In this document: in pieces, positions 1 to 7,661 of the stretch
Position numbering within the stretch: position 1 is the first letter of the stretch
Layout: each line of letters opens with the position of its first letter
Assembly: GCA_965653225.1 (NCBI GenBank)
Contig: CBFGZI010000037.1
Span: 1-30,869 of the forward strand
Direction of reading: 5' to 3'
DNA length: 30,869 bases
DNA from: JALZDI01 sp965653225
GTDB taxonomy: Bacteria > Actinomycetota > Actinomycetes > Propionibacteriales > Nocardioidaceae
Notes under the pieces: model-generated
Databases searched by the model: none
The model's input: the letters and a program-made list of their open reading frames with translations, nothing else
What the model was told of the DNA's origin: nothing
Position numbers and translations under genes: made by a program

Positions 1-6
1 GGGCCG

Positions 7-846
7 ATGACCAGCCCAGCGTCCGGCCCAGCGACCGGCCCGACAAAGAGCCCCACGACCGTCCCCGCGTTCTACGTCCCCGACGGCCGTCACGCCGACG
101 GCGCCGAGCGGTTCCTGTCCACCGAGCACACCAACGGTCCGTGGGGTCAGGCGCTGCAGCACGGCGGCCCGCCGTCGGCGCTGATGGGCCGGGCGCTGGA
201 GCAGCTGCCGGCCGAGGGCGAACGCGTGGTCGCGCGGGTCACGGTCGACCTCTGGGGCCCGGTGCCGGTGGCGCCGCTGTCGGTCAGCACCCAGGTCGAG
301 CGGCCGGGCCGGTCCGTCGAGCTGGTGTCGGCGCAGCTGCGGGCCGGCGACCGGCTCGTCGCCCGCGCCTCGGCATGGCGGTTCCCGGTCCGTGCTGCCA
401 ACCCGGTCACGCCGTCGGTCGACGTACCCCCGGGGCCGGAGAACGGGCGCGAGCAGCCACCACCGCCGTCATGGCACGGCGGCTACCTCGACGCCGTCGA
501 GTGGCGCTGGATCCACGGCGCGGTCACCCAGCCCGGCCCGGCGACGGTGTGGATGCGCCCGCGGGTGGCGCTGGTCGAGGGCGAGCCGCTGTCGCCGCTG
601 CAGCGGCTGCTGGTGTGCGCCGACTCGGCGAGCGGCGCCTCGGCCGCCCTGGACCCGGCCGACTGGGCGTTCCTCAACACCGAGCTCAGCGTGCACCTGG
701 TGCGCCCGCTGGAGGGTGCCTGGGTGTGCGTCGACGCCGAGACGACGCTCGCGGGCACCTCGACCGGGCTGGCGGCAGCCCGGCTGCTCGACGAAAGCGG
801 GCTGGTCGGCCGGTCCGCCCAGTCGCTGTTCGTCGCCCGCTGGTAG
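7..846 (+). CDS. Thioesterase family protein (acyl-CoA thioesterase, double hot-dog type)
   Basis: The 279-residue product resembles the TesB-like/acyl-CoA thioesterase family of actinomycetes, which hydrolyse acyl-CoA to free acid and CoA in the cytoplasm. After a low-complexity Pro/Thr/Ser start (residues 1-20), the first hot-dog half carries the typical stretch QHGGPPSALMGRAL (about residues 51-64), where the family keeps a Gly-Gly-Pro-rich helix start; the second half contains the family-like segment PADWAFLNTELSVHL (about 217-231), in which an Asn/Thr pair is usual. No signal peptide or membrane helix is visible. The ATG at 7 lies six bases into the window, so an upstream gene or a ribosome binding site may be cut off. 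A strong terminator follows the stop. The substrate cannot be told from sequence. Confidence 0.8.
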   Translation: MTSPASGPATGPTKSPTTVPAFYVPDGRHADGAERFLSTEHTNGPWGQALQHGGPPSALMGRALEQLPAEGERVVARVTVDLWGPVPVAPLSVSTQVERPGRSVELVSAQLRAGDRLVARASAWRFPVRAANPVTPSVDVPPGPENGREQPPPPSWHGGYLDAVEWRWIHGAVTQPGPATVWMRPRVALVEGEPLSPLQRLLVCADSASGASAALDPADWAFLNTELSVHLVRPLEGAWVCVDAETTLAGTSTGLAAARLLDESGLVGRSAQSLFVARW

Positions 847-884
847 GCCGGGAGAACCACCCGTCATCAGGTCGAACCGGACGT

Positions 885-910
885 TGCCGACAGGTCGTCG
901 GCATTTCTTT
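885..910 (+). terminator. Intrinsic terminator after the thioesterase gene
   Basis: A 7-bp perfect stem TGCCGAC/GTCGGCA (885-891 and 897-903) closes a 5-base loop and is followed at once by TTTCTTT (904-910). Stem plus T-rich tail is the textbook intrinsic form and is rare this clear in high-GC DNA. It separates the thioesterase from the membrane-protein gene downstream. Confidence 0.75.
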
Positions 911-962
911 ACCGACGTGGCCGACGAACGAGGTATCGAGGGGCGTGGAAAGGGGCAGGACC

Positions 963-1005
963 GGTGCGCCAAGGGGGGCCATCTCCCTCTACGGAGGGAC
1001 GCACC
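963..1005 (+). promoter_or_regulatory. Structured 5' leader with a UACG-capped hairpin
   Basis: An outer stem GGTGCG/CGCACC (963-968 with 1000-1005) encloses an inner stem TCCCTC/GAGGGA (984-989 with 994-999) capped by the tetraloop TACG, which in RNA is a very stable C(UACG)G loop. The structure ends 16 bases before the ATG at 1022 and just upstream of the likely ribosome binding site GAAGGG (about 1006-1011). It could affect translation or mRNA stability of the downstream gene; no known riboswitch class is recognised. Confidence 0.4.
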
Positions 1006-1021
1006 GAAGGGTCATCGTCGT

Positions 1022-1456
1022 ATGACAACCGCTTCTGTCCCCGCGTCCGGACTCAGTCTGGACGCAGCCCGCACGGTCGGCATCGTCTCCGCGATGGCGC
1101 TGGCCACGATCCACCTCATCGAGATGCCCGGGGACTTCGGGGAGATGCCCTACCTGGGCGTGCTCTTCGGCGTCGGCGGGGTTCTGCTGATCGCCGCCTC
1201 CGTCGGCATGATCCGTCGTGCCGAGAACCGCGTCGCCTGGGCGACCGGTGCGCTGGTGGCGGCGGGCATGCTCGTCGGCTACTGCGTCAGCCGGACGGTC
1301 GGCCTGCCCGGTATGGACGTGGAGGTCTGGGGTGAGCCGCTCGGCGTGCTCTCCCTGGTCCTGGAGGTCGTGTTCCTGATGGCCGCCGTGGTCGCGTTCG
1401 CCGCGCACTCACGCGCTCGTGAGGGTGCCAGGGCGACCAGCGCCGTACGGAGCTGA
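1022..1456 (+). CDS. Small four-helix membrane protein, function unknown
   Basis: This 144-residue protein has four predicted membrane segments, at roughly residues 13-30, 41-60, 70-88 and 104-128, with a short basic tail rich in Arg and Ser. The first helix ends in a conserved-looking HLIEMPGDF stretch (His/Glu/Asp at the membrane edge), which is the most distinctive feature; no catalytic motif is recognisable. The ATG at 1022 is preferred because it has a GAAGGG ribosome binding site about ten bases upstream and because the longer in-frame reading upstream passes through the thioesterase gene in another frame. It stands alone, between a terminator at 885-910 and another at 1480-1537. It looks like an actinobacterial conserved hypothetical; I do not know a function. 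Confidence 0.75.
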   Translation: MTTASVPASGLSLDAARTVGIVSAMALATIHLIEMPGDFGEMPYLGVLFGVGGVLLIAASVGMIRRAENRVAWATGALVAAGMLVGYCVSRTVGLPGMDVEVWGEPLGVLSLVLEVVFLMAAVVAFAAHSRAREGARATSAVRS

Positions 1457-1479
1457 CCCGGTCCGCGGGCCACACTGAG

Positions 1480-1537
1480 GCCGTGCCGGAGAGGCCGACG
1501 ACTCGGGTCGTCTGCTTCCCCGGCACGGCTTTGTCTT
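1480..1537 (+). terminator. Intrinsic terminator with nested stems
   Basis: A perfect 10-bp stem GCCGTGCCGG/CCGGCACGGC (1480-1489 and 1520-1529) encloses a second perfect stem GACGAC/GTCGTC with a TCGG loop (about 1496-1511). A T-rich tail TTTGTCTT follows at 1530-1537. It terminates the small membrane-protein gene and may block read-through into the convergent ABC operon. Confidence 0.75.
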
Positions 1538-1550
1538 AACCGACGCCCGG

Positions 1551-1598
1551 CCGGTCCAGCTGCCGGTTCAGCTGCCGGTTCAGCTGCCGGTCTAGCTG
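1551..1598. repeat. 12-bp tandem repeat, four copies, spanning a stop codon
   Basis: Four head-to-tail units of CCGGTYCAGCTG lie at 1551-1562, 1563-1574, 1575-1586 and 1587-1598. The two central units are identical and the outer ones differ by one base each. The last unit contains the TAG stop (1592-1594, minus strand) of the lipoprotein gene, so the array forms the 3' end of that gene and its downstream spacer. Two further units carry TGA in the same minus-strand frame, so a read-through would end within 12 bases. Confidence 0.85.
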
Positions 1599-2068
1599 CG
1601 GGTGTGCTTGGCGGTGTTGGTGCGCCCGTCGTACACGTTGAAGCACCCGTCGAAGCCCACGGCGGGGTCGGGCACCTTGCGGTGCGTCGTCGTGTCGACG
1701 ATCTCCTTGTCGCGGGTGGCGCTGTTGAAGGCCTGGTAGCAGGCCAGCGAGTCGACCAGCACGACGAAGTCGTCGTCGTGCTGCTCGCCGTTCGGGCCGG
1801 TGTACTTGATCTCGCAGTCCCACGAGCCGGGTCCCGCGTCGGCGACCTTGTTCAGCTCGTTGTGGCACACCGTCGACGACAGGTTCGGCGCCTCCACCGG
1901 CTTGTCCTGCATCGCCTGCGAGGTCTTGTAGGAGTGGACGAACGTCGTGGCGACGTCGTCCTGGACGCGCTCGCGCGTCACGTCGGGTGTGCAGCCGCTG
2001 ACGGCAGTCACCAGTCCGAGCACGAGCACCGCGGGCCTCACGGACCGGCGGGTGAGCGTGTGAGCCAT
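1592..2068 (-). CDS. Putative lipoprotein of the ABC operon
   Basis: The 158-residue product starts with a basic n-region and hydrophobic stretch ending in the lipobox AVSGC (Cys at about residue 26), so it is expected to be lipid-anchored on the outer face of the cytoplasmic membrane. The mature part has further cysteines (in SSTVCHNEL, SWDCEIKY, LACYQAF and GCFNVYD) and shows no family I can name. Its ATG is two bases after the stop of the permease gene and its ribosome binding site GGGAGG lies inside the permease 3' end, so the two are translated together. Position as third gene of an ABC-2 operon suggests an accessory or substrate-binding role; this is inference. The stop codon lies inside a 12-bp tandem repeat. 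Confidence 0.75.
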   Translation of the reverse strand: MAHTLTRRSVRPAVLVLGLVTAVSGCTPDVTRERVQDDVATTFVHSYKTSQAMQDKPVEAPNLSSTVCHNELNKVADAGPGSWDCEIKYTGPNGEQHDDDFVVLVDSLACYQAFNSATRDKEIVDTTTHRKVPDPAVGFDGCFNVYDGRTNTAKHTRS

Positions 2069-2070
2069 CG

Positions 2071-2886
2071 TCAGCCTCCCGTCACGTTGCGCCGCCGGAA
2101 CACCACGAACCCGATCGCGGTCGCGACCGCTATGTAGCCGAGGGAGACCAGCACTCCGTGCTGGAGCGGGTCGTAGTACGCGGGTTGGTCGAGCACGCCT
2201 CGCCAGGCGCTCATCGGCGTGTTGAGCAGCAGGTGCCGGACGGTGTCCCAGGCGTTCAGGAAGGTGTACATCTGCATCACCAGCCCGATGACGACCGGGA
2301 TCATCACGCCGAGCACGCTGCTGCGGGTCACGATCGACACCGCGACCGCGATCGCGGAGAAGCCCAGCACCGGCAGCACGACGATCGCCCAGCTCACCGC
2401 GACCATGCCGACCGCCCGGTCACCGGGTACGAGCGTGGCGCCCACGGTCGTCACCGGCTGCCCGCCGACGTTGACCAGCCCGGCGAACACCGAGCTCACA
2501 CCCAGCACCGCGACCGCGAGCACGGTGAACGAGAACGCCGCCGCGAGCTTGCCCCAGAAGACCGAGTTTCGCCCCACCGACCTGGTGAGGATGGTCTTGA
2601 GCGTCCCGTGTGCCTCCTCGGAGGCGAAGATGTCGCCGGAGATGAGCGAGGCGATGAGCGGGAACACCCACTGTGTCGCGAACACCAGCGTGACGAGCGA
2701 CGTGGCGTACCCCGTCGAGGTGAGGTAGCGGCCGTACAGGGTCTCCAACGGCAGCCGGTCCTGGTGCAGCAACAGCAGGATGAAGATCCAGGGCGCCGCC
2801 AGCAGGACCGCGAGTACCGCGCGGACGCGGTTCTGCGCGAGGAGCTTGCGGCACTCCACGCGGTAGACCGCCGACATCGCGCTCAT
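2071..2886 (-). CDS. ABC-2 type transporter permease
   Basis: This 271-residue integral membrane protein forms the membrane part of an ABC exporter. It shows the ABC-2 pattern: a cytoplasmic N-terminus (residues 1-20), then six hydrophobic segments near 22-41, 60-83, 108-134, 160-186, 190-212 and 243-262, and a basic C-terminus ending in FRRRN. The GDIFASEEAHGTLKTILTR stretch (about residues 84-102) is the coupling-helix region typical of ABC-2 permeases. Its ATG at 2886 overlaps the TGA of the ATPase gene as ATGA, which decides this start over the second Met four codons later. The substrate is unknown; relatives export peptides, antibiotics or lipids. Confidence 0.88.
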   Translation of the reverse strand: MSAMSAVYRVECRKLLAQNRVRAVLAVLLAAPWIFILLLLHQDRLPLETLYGRYLTSTGYATSLVTLVFATQWVFPLIASLISGDIFASEEAHGTLKTILTRSVGRNSVFWGKLAAAFSFTVLAVAVLGVSSVFAGLVNVGGQPVTTVGATLVPGDRAVGMVAVSWAIVVLPVLGFSAIAVAVSIVTRSSVLGVMIPVVIGLVMQMYTFLNAWDTVRHLLLNTPMSAWRGVLDQPAYYDPLQHGVLVSLGYIAVATAIGFVVFRRRNVTGG

Positions 2887-3859
2887 CGAATCGACCCCAC
2901 CGTCATGCTGTCGCTGCGCTCGCTGTCCTTGACACCGCCGGTCAGCTGGAAGAACAGGGTCTCCAGCGGGGACGTCGGTGCCATCACGCTCCTGATCGCG
3001 ATGCCGTCCCGCGCGAGTGCCAGCGACAGCTTCTCGACCGAGCGTTCCTGCGCGGCGAAGCTGATCACGTCGCCGTCATAGCTGACGTCGTGGATGTCCT
3101 CTGCGGCATGGCATACCTCCACGGCACGTTCGTTGGCGTTGGTCTCCAGCAGGTAGCGGACCTCGACGTGGCGCTCCCTGAGGTCGGTGATGGGCCCGTC
3201 GAAGGCGATCCGACCGCTGCTCATGATGGCGACGCGGTTGCAGATCTCCTCGACCTCCAGCATGTTGTGGCTCGACAGCAGGACCGTGATGCCCGACCCG
3301 GCAAGCCTGCGGACCAGCGCGCGCATGTCACGGATGCCGGCGGGGTCGAGTCCGTTGGTCGGCTCGTCCAGCACGAGCAGCCGCGGCTGTCGCATCAGTG
3401 CCGCGGCCACGCCCAGCCGCTGCACCATGCCGTACGAGTACTCCCCCACCCGGCTGCGTCCGCGGCTGGTGAGGTCGACGCGCTCGAGCACCTCGTCGAC
3501 CCGGGCGCGTGAGTGGTCGCCGTCGAGCCGGCCGAGCAGGTGCAGGTTCGCCCGGCCCGACAGGTAGGGGTAGAAGCGCGGCGTCTCGACGAACCCAGCG
3601 ACCGGGGCGAGCGCGTCGACGCCGTCGGCCTGCACCGACCTGCCGAAGACCTCGATGGTCCCCGAGTCGGGCCGGATCAGGCCGAACAGCATCCGCATGA
3701 ACGTGGTCTTGCCTGCGCCGTTGGCCCCAGCAGGCCATACACGTCTCCGCGCCCGACGCTGAGACTCACCGTGTCGACAGCGGTGATGGGCCCGTAGCGC
3801 TTGGTCACCTCGCGTGCAGCGACGACGGGGCCGTCGTCGGGCTCGTAGGGTGTCGCCAT
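2883..3859 (-). pseudogene. ABC transporter ATP-binding protein, frameshifted in Walker A
   Basis: The gene would encode about 325 residues powering the ABC-2 permease downstream. The first part (from the ATG at 3859) reads through AAREVTKRYG to YGLLGP and then runs out of frame; the second part resumes at NGAGKTTFMRMLFG in the next frame. Joined, they give a normal Walker A (GLLGP-NGAGKTT), so one base is missing between 3722 and 3724, in a run of G and C bases. All later motifs are intact: signature SYGMVQRLG, Walker B LLVLDEPTNGLDP, and the switch His in LLSSHNM. The intact remainder suggests a very recent mutation or a sequencing error. If real, the exporter has no working ATPase here. 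An AUG within the second part (3698) lies after the Walker A lysine. Confidence 0.88.
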
Positions 3860-3908
3860 CGGGAACCTCGTTCTCTCATGACCGGGCCTCGTGACCGGCC
3901 GGACGGCG

Positions 3909-3937
3909 ACACTACTACCTAGTTTGTAGTAACTCAA
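3909..3937 (-). promoter_or_regulatory. Promoter with embedded palindromic operator for the ABC operon
   Basis: Read on the minus strand, a TTGAGT box (3932-3937) and a TAGTGT box (3909-3914) are 17 bases apart, a normal sigma-70-type spacing. Between and overlapping them lies the perfect inverted repeat TACTAC-N7-GTAGTA (3913-3918 and 3926-3931). A repressor bound there would cover the promoter. The half-sites resemble the GTA/TAC-rich operators of YtrA-type GntR regulators, which often control ABC exporters, but no regulator gene is adjacent. Confidence 0.5.
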
Positions 3938-4018
3938 CGCGACCGCAGGCACCTGCGCGATGGCTGTTCGTCCGATACGGGTGAGGCGCACGGCGCTTGC
4001 GGGCCCCAGAGTTCATGT

Positions 4019-5338
4019 GTGACGGACGATATGCCGGCACAGCGATGGCTGGCGCGTAGCTCGCTGCTCGCCTGTGCCGCCTCCGCCGTGCTCCTCGTCG
4101 CCTTCGCGCTCAACGGCGGACTGCGCCTGATGCTGGTTGCCGCGTCGGGTGTCGTGGTGATGGCCGCCGCGGCCTACTGGTTCCTCGCACGGCGCGGCTG
4201 GGTGCGCTGGCTCGCGGCGGCCCTGCTCGCGCTCGCACCCCTCGCCGTGTTCGTGGTGCTGGTCCGCCAGCACCTGACCTGGGTCGTGGCCGTCACGGTC
4301 GTCGCTCTCCTGGTCGCGGGGACGACCGGGCGGGAGGCGCTCAGGCTCGACTCGCCGGCGTACCGCATGCAGGAGTTCCCCGCGCCCGCGCTGCGGCACG
4401 CCTTCGTGGTGATGAACCCACGCTCCGGCGGGGGCAAGGTCGAACGGTTCGGCCTGGCCGAGAAGGCGCGCGCCCTGGGCGCCGAGGTCGTCCTGCTCAC
4501 GGGCGAGGGCAGCGACGACGTCCGGGCCATGGCCGAGGACGCCGTGTCACGTGGAGCCGACCTCCTCGGCGTCGCCGGCGGCGACGGCACCCAGGCGCTC
4601 GTGGCGGGCGTGGCGGCTGCGCACGACATCGCGTTCATGGTGGTCAGTGCCGGGACCCGCAACCACTTCGCGCTCGACCTCGGCCTGGACCGCGAGAACC
4701 CGGCGCGCTGCCTCGACGCGCTGCGCGACGACGCCGTCGAGCTGCGCGTGGACCTCGGCACCATCGCCGGGCGCACGTTCGTCAACAACGCGTCGTTCGG
4801 CGCGTACGCCTCCGTGGTGCAGAGCCCGGCGTACCGCGGCGACAAGACCAGGACCACGCTCGGGATGCTGCCCGACCTGCTGACCAGCCAGACCGGTCCC
4901 CGGCTGGTGGCCCGCGCGGGGGAGGTCACCGTCGAGCTGCCCAACGCGGTCCTGGTGAGCGCCAACCCGTACGGCACGGGCGACCTCGCCGGCATGGGCC
5001 GCCGCGCCCGGCTGGACGGAGGTGTGCTCGGCATGGTCGCGGTGCGGGTCGACGACGCGCGGCAGGCGCTCGCGCTGCTGCGGCACACGCGTGACCGCGG
5101 GCTGACCATGCTCCGTGCGATGGAGGTGGTCGTGACCGCGGACACCCCGCAGGTCCCGGTCGGCATCGACGGCGAGTCGGTGATGCTGTCCACGCCGGTC
5201 CGCCTCAGCGTCCAGCCGAGGGCACTCCGGGTGCGCGTGCCACGCGACCGGCCCGGCGTACGCCCACCCAAGCCGACGTGGAGCTGGGTGCGGCTCTGGC
5301 AGCTCGCGCTCGTCCACCGGAGGAGGCGACAGCCATGA
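4019..5338 (+). CDS. Membrane-anchored diacylglycerol kinase family protein
   Basis: This 439-residue protein joins four N-terminal membrane helices (about residues 12-30, 37-57, 62-82 and 86-103) to a lipid-kinase domain of the DAGK/YegS/sphingosine-kinase type, which phosphorylates a lipid hydroxyl with ATP. Visible motifs are NPRSGGGK (133-140, nucleotide binding), GGDGT (187-191, the signature loop) and GTRNHFALDLGL (212-223). The C-terminal beta domain ends in a basic tail. The start is GTG at 4019; an ATG four codons later is an alternative, and an ATG at 4015 is out of frame. Its stop overlaps the next ATG. The partner genes (PAP2 phosphatase, anion transporter) support a role in phospholipid turnover; the exact lipid is unknown. 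Confidence 0.88.
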   Translation: MTDDMPAQRWLARSSLLACAASAVLLVAFALNGGLRLMLVAASGVVVMAAAAYWFLARRGWVRWLAAALLALAPLAVFVVLVRQHLTWVVAVTVVALLVAGTTGREALRLDSPAYRMQEFPAPALRHAFVVMNPRSGGGKVERFGLAEKARALGAEVVLLTGEGSDDVRAMAEDAVSRGADLLGVAGGDGTQALVAGVAAAHDIAFMVVSAGTRNHFALDLGLDRENPARCLDALRDDAVELRVDLGTIAGRTFVNNASFGAYASVVQSPAYRGDKTRTTLGMLPDLLTSQTGPRLVARAGEVTVELPNAVLVSANPYGTGDLAGMGRRARLDGGVLGMVAVRVDDARQALALLRHTRDRGLTMLRAMEVVVTADTPQVPVGIDGESVMLSTPVRLSVQPRALRVRVPRDRPGVRPPKPTWSWVRLWQLALVHRRRRQP

Positions 5339-5916
5339 CGACGACGGAAGCTCCCCCTCGGGCGGGCAGGGAGCGCGCACTGCGCCGAATGCTCGCCGAG
5401 CTCACGGCGCTGGACTCGGCGGTCTCCGCCGCGGCCACGACCACGCCGTCGCCCACCGTGGACCACGCGCTCGGCCGCCTGTCCAACGCGGCCGACCACT
5501 CGAAGCTGTGGCTGACCACGGCAGGGGTGCTCAGCCTGCTCGGGCCACGTTCACGACGCGCCGCCGCAACCGGGCTCGCGGCGGTGGGAGTGACCTCGGC
5601 GGTGGTCAACCTCGGCTGCAAGCCGGTGCTGCGGCGTGCGCGTCCGCCGCGGGACGCGAGCCTTCCCCATCCGGTCCTGATGCCGCGCTCGCACGCGTTC
5701 CCGTCCGGCCACGCGGCCTCGGCGTTCGCGTTCGCGTCGGCGGTCGGTGGCGAGATGCCGGGCCTGGCGTCGCCCCTGCGCGTGCTGGCCACGACGGTGG
5801 CGTACTCGCGCGTCCACGCGGGAGTGCACTACGGCGGTGACGTCGTCGTCGGCGCCCTCATCGGTGCGGGCGTGGGCACGCTCACCCGCCAGGTCTCGAA
5901 CCGGCGCGGCCGATGA
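5335..5916 (+). CDS. PAP2-family (phosphatidic acid phosphatase type 2) phosphatase
   Basis: The 193-residue protein carries the three PAP2/haloperoxidase motifs: K-x6-RP as KPVLRRARP (96-104), PSGH (123-126) and SR-x5-H-x3-D as SRVHAGVHYGGD (158-169), supplying the Lys, Arg and two His of the phosphate-binding active site. Such enzymes remove phosphate from lipid phosphates at the membrane; hydrophobic segments near 75-95, 126-140 and 168-183 fit a membrane location, though the protein is shorter than six-helix members. The ATG at 5335 is chosen over an upstream Met because it overlaps the kinase stop as ATGA and has GGAGGAGG eleven bases upstream. It could reverse the lipid kinase encoded just before it. 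Confidence 0.9.
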   Translation: MTTTEAPPRAGRERALRRMLAELTALDSAVSAAATTTPSPTVDHALGRLSNAADHSKLWLTTAGVLSLLGPRSRRAAATGLAAVGVTSAVVNLGCKPVLRRARPPRDASLPHPVLMPRSHAFPSGHAASAFAFASAVGGEMPGLASPLRVLATTVAYSRVHAGVHYGGDVVVGALIGAGVGTLTRQVSNRRGR

Positions 5917-7661
5917 ACGGGGGGCCGATCGCCCGGGTGGCTCCCGGGATCGCGCTGGCCAAGTCCTACCGCCGGGAGTGGCTGGTCAAGGACGCCGTCG
6001 CCGGCCTCGTGCTCTCCACGCTGCTGGTGCCGCAGGGAATGGCGTACGCGGAGCTCGCCGGGCTGCCGGCCATCACCGGGCTCTACACCTCGATCACCTG
6101 CCTGCTCGCCTACGCGGTGTTCGGGCCCTCGCGCATCCTCGTGCTCGGCCCGGACTCGTCCCTGGGGCCGATGATCGCGGCGACCGTGCTGCCGCTGGTC
6201 GCGGCCGGCGGCGACCCGGGTCGCGCCGTGGCCCTGGCGTCGATGCTCGCGCTCATGGTCGGCGCGATCATGGTCGTCGCGTCGGTCGCCAAGCTGGGCT
6301 TCATCGCCGACCTGCTGTCCAAGCCCACCATGATCGGCTACATGAACGGCCTGGCCGTGACGATCCTCGTCGGCCAGCTGCCGAAGCTGCTGGGGTTCAG
6401 CGTCGACGCCGAGGGCTTCGTCGGCGAGCTCGTCGGTTTCGTCGGCGGTGTGGTCCACAACGAGGTGCTGCCGGCGGCGGCCATTGTCGGGATGGGTGGC
6501 ATCGCGGTCGTGCTGGCTCTCCAGCACTGGCTGCCGAAGGTCCCGGCCGTGCTGGTGATGGTGGTTCTCGCGATCGCCTCGGCCTCGGTGTTCGACCTGA
6601 CCGCACACGGAGTCGAGCTCGTCGGAGTGCTCCCCCAGGGCTTCCCGCCGCTGACGATCCCCGACGTCCCGCTGTCGCAGTGGGGCCTGTTGTTCGCCGG
6701 GGCCATGGGCATCGCCCTCGTGTCGCTGGCGGACACGATCTCCACCGCGTCGGCGTTCGCCGCCCGCGCCGGGCAGGAGGTGCGCGGGAACCAGGAGATG
6801 GTCGGCATCGGCGCGGCGAACCTGGCCGCCGGGCTGTTCCAGGGGTTCCCGGTGAGCACCAGTGGCTCACGGACCGCGGTGGCCGAGCGCGCGGGCGCCA
6901 GGACGCAGGCCGCGGGCGTGGTGGGCGCCCTGCTGATCATCGCGATGATCGTCGCGTTCCCGGGCCTGTTCCGTAACCTGCCCCAGCCCGCACTCGCCGC
7001 CGTGGTGATCACGGCGTCCCTGTCGCTGGCCGACGTGCCCGGAACCGTCCGGCTGTGGCGTCAGCGCAAGGGCGACTTCATGCTGTCGATCGCGGCGTTC
7101 CTCGGCGTCACCCTGCTCGGCGTGCTTCCCGGCATCGCCATCGCCGTGGCGCTGTCGATCCTGAACGTCTTCGGCCGCGCGTGGCGGCCCTACGACACCG
7201 TGCTCGGGCGCGTGGCCGGCCTCGAGGGCTACCACTCCGTGGAGTCCTACCCCGGCGCGCAGCTCCTGCCGGGCCTGGTGATCTACCGGTTCGACGCCCC
7301 GCTGTTCTTCGCCAACGCCAAGACCTTCCGCGACGCGGTCATCCGGCTGGCGGCGTCGGAGCCGAGGCCACGGTGGGTGGTCGTCGCCGCGGAGCCGATC
7401 ACCGACGTGGACACGACCGCGTCCGACGTGCTGCACGAGCTGGACAGGACGCTGGACGCGCAGGGCACCAGCCTGGTGCTGGCGGAGATGAAGGACCCGG
7501 TACGCCGCAAGCTCGACCGCTACGGACTCACGCAGGCCATCGAGGAGCACCACTTCTTCCCGACGGTGGAGTCGGCGGTCGCCGCCTACCGCGCCAAGAC
7601 CGGCGCCGAGTGGACCGGCCCCGGACTGGAGGGGCCTGCTCAGAAGGGCGTGGGGATATAG
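5913..7661 (+). CDS. SulP family inorganic anion transporter with STAS domain
   Basis: This 582-residue protein is a SulP/SLC26-type transporter, which carries sulfate, bicarbonate or other anions across the cytoplasmic membrane. The family signature PQGMAYAELAGLPAITGLYT lies at residues 40-59, followed by hydrophobic segments filling residues up to about 425. A cytoplasmic STAS domain follows (about 450-560), including FDAPLFFANAKTFRD and the strand/loop VVVAAEPITDVDTTASDVL. The ATG at 5913 overlaps the TGA of the PAP2 gene. The 3' end overlaps the convergent polyphosphate kinase gene by 22 bases. The STAS loop has Thr/Thr where anti-sigma antagonists carry the phosphorylated Ser, as is usual in this family. 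The transported anion cannot be decided here. Confidence 0.93.
   Translation: MNGGPIARVAPGIALAKSYRREWLVKDAVAGLVLSTLLVPQGMAYAELAGLPAITGLYTSITCLLAYAVFGPSRILVLGPDSSLGPMIAATVLPLVAAGGDPGRAVALASMLALMVGAIMVVASVAKLGFIADLLSKPTMIGYMNGLAVTILVGQLPKLLGFSVDAEGFVGELVGFVGGVVHNEVLPAAAIVGMGGIAVVLALQHWLPKVPAVLVMVVLAIASASVFDLTAHGVELVGVLPQGFPPLTIPDVPLSQWGLLFAGAMGIALVSLADTISTASAFAARAGQEVRGNQEMVGIGAANLAAGLFQGFPVSTSGSRTAVAERAGARTQAAGVVGALLIIAMIVAFPGLFRNLPQPALAAVVITASLSLADVPGTVRLWRQRKGDFMLSIAAFLGVTLLGVLPGIAIAVALSILNVFGRAWRPYDTVLGRVAGLEGYHSVESYPGAQLLPGLVIYRFDAPLFFANAKTFRDAVIRLAASEPRPRWVVVAAEPITDVDTTASDVLHELDRTLDAQGTSLVLAEMKDPVRRKLDRYGLTQAIEEHHFFPTVESAVAAYRAKTGAEWTGPGLEGPAQKGVGI

Noticed and set aside
3719..3728. Programmed ribosomal frameshifting in the ABC ATPase
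   Set aside because: No slippery heptamer or downstream pseudoknot was seen, and a frameshift within Walker A would be unprecedented; mutation or sequencing error is simpler.
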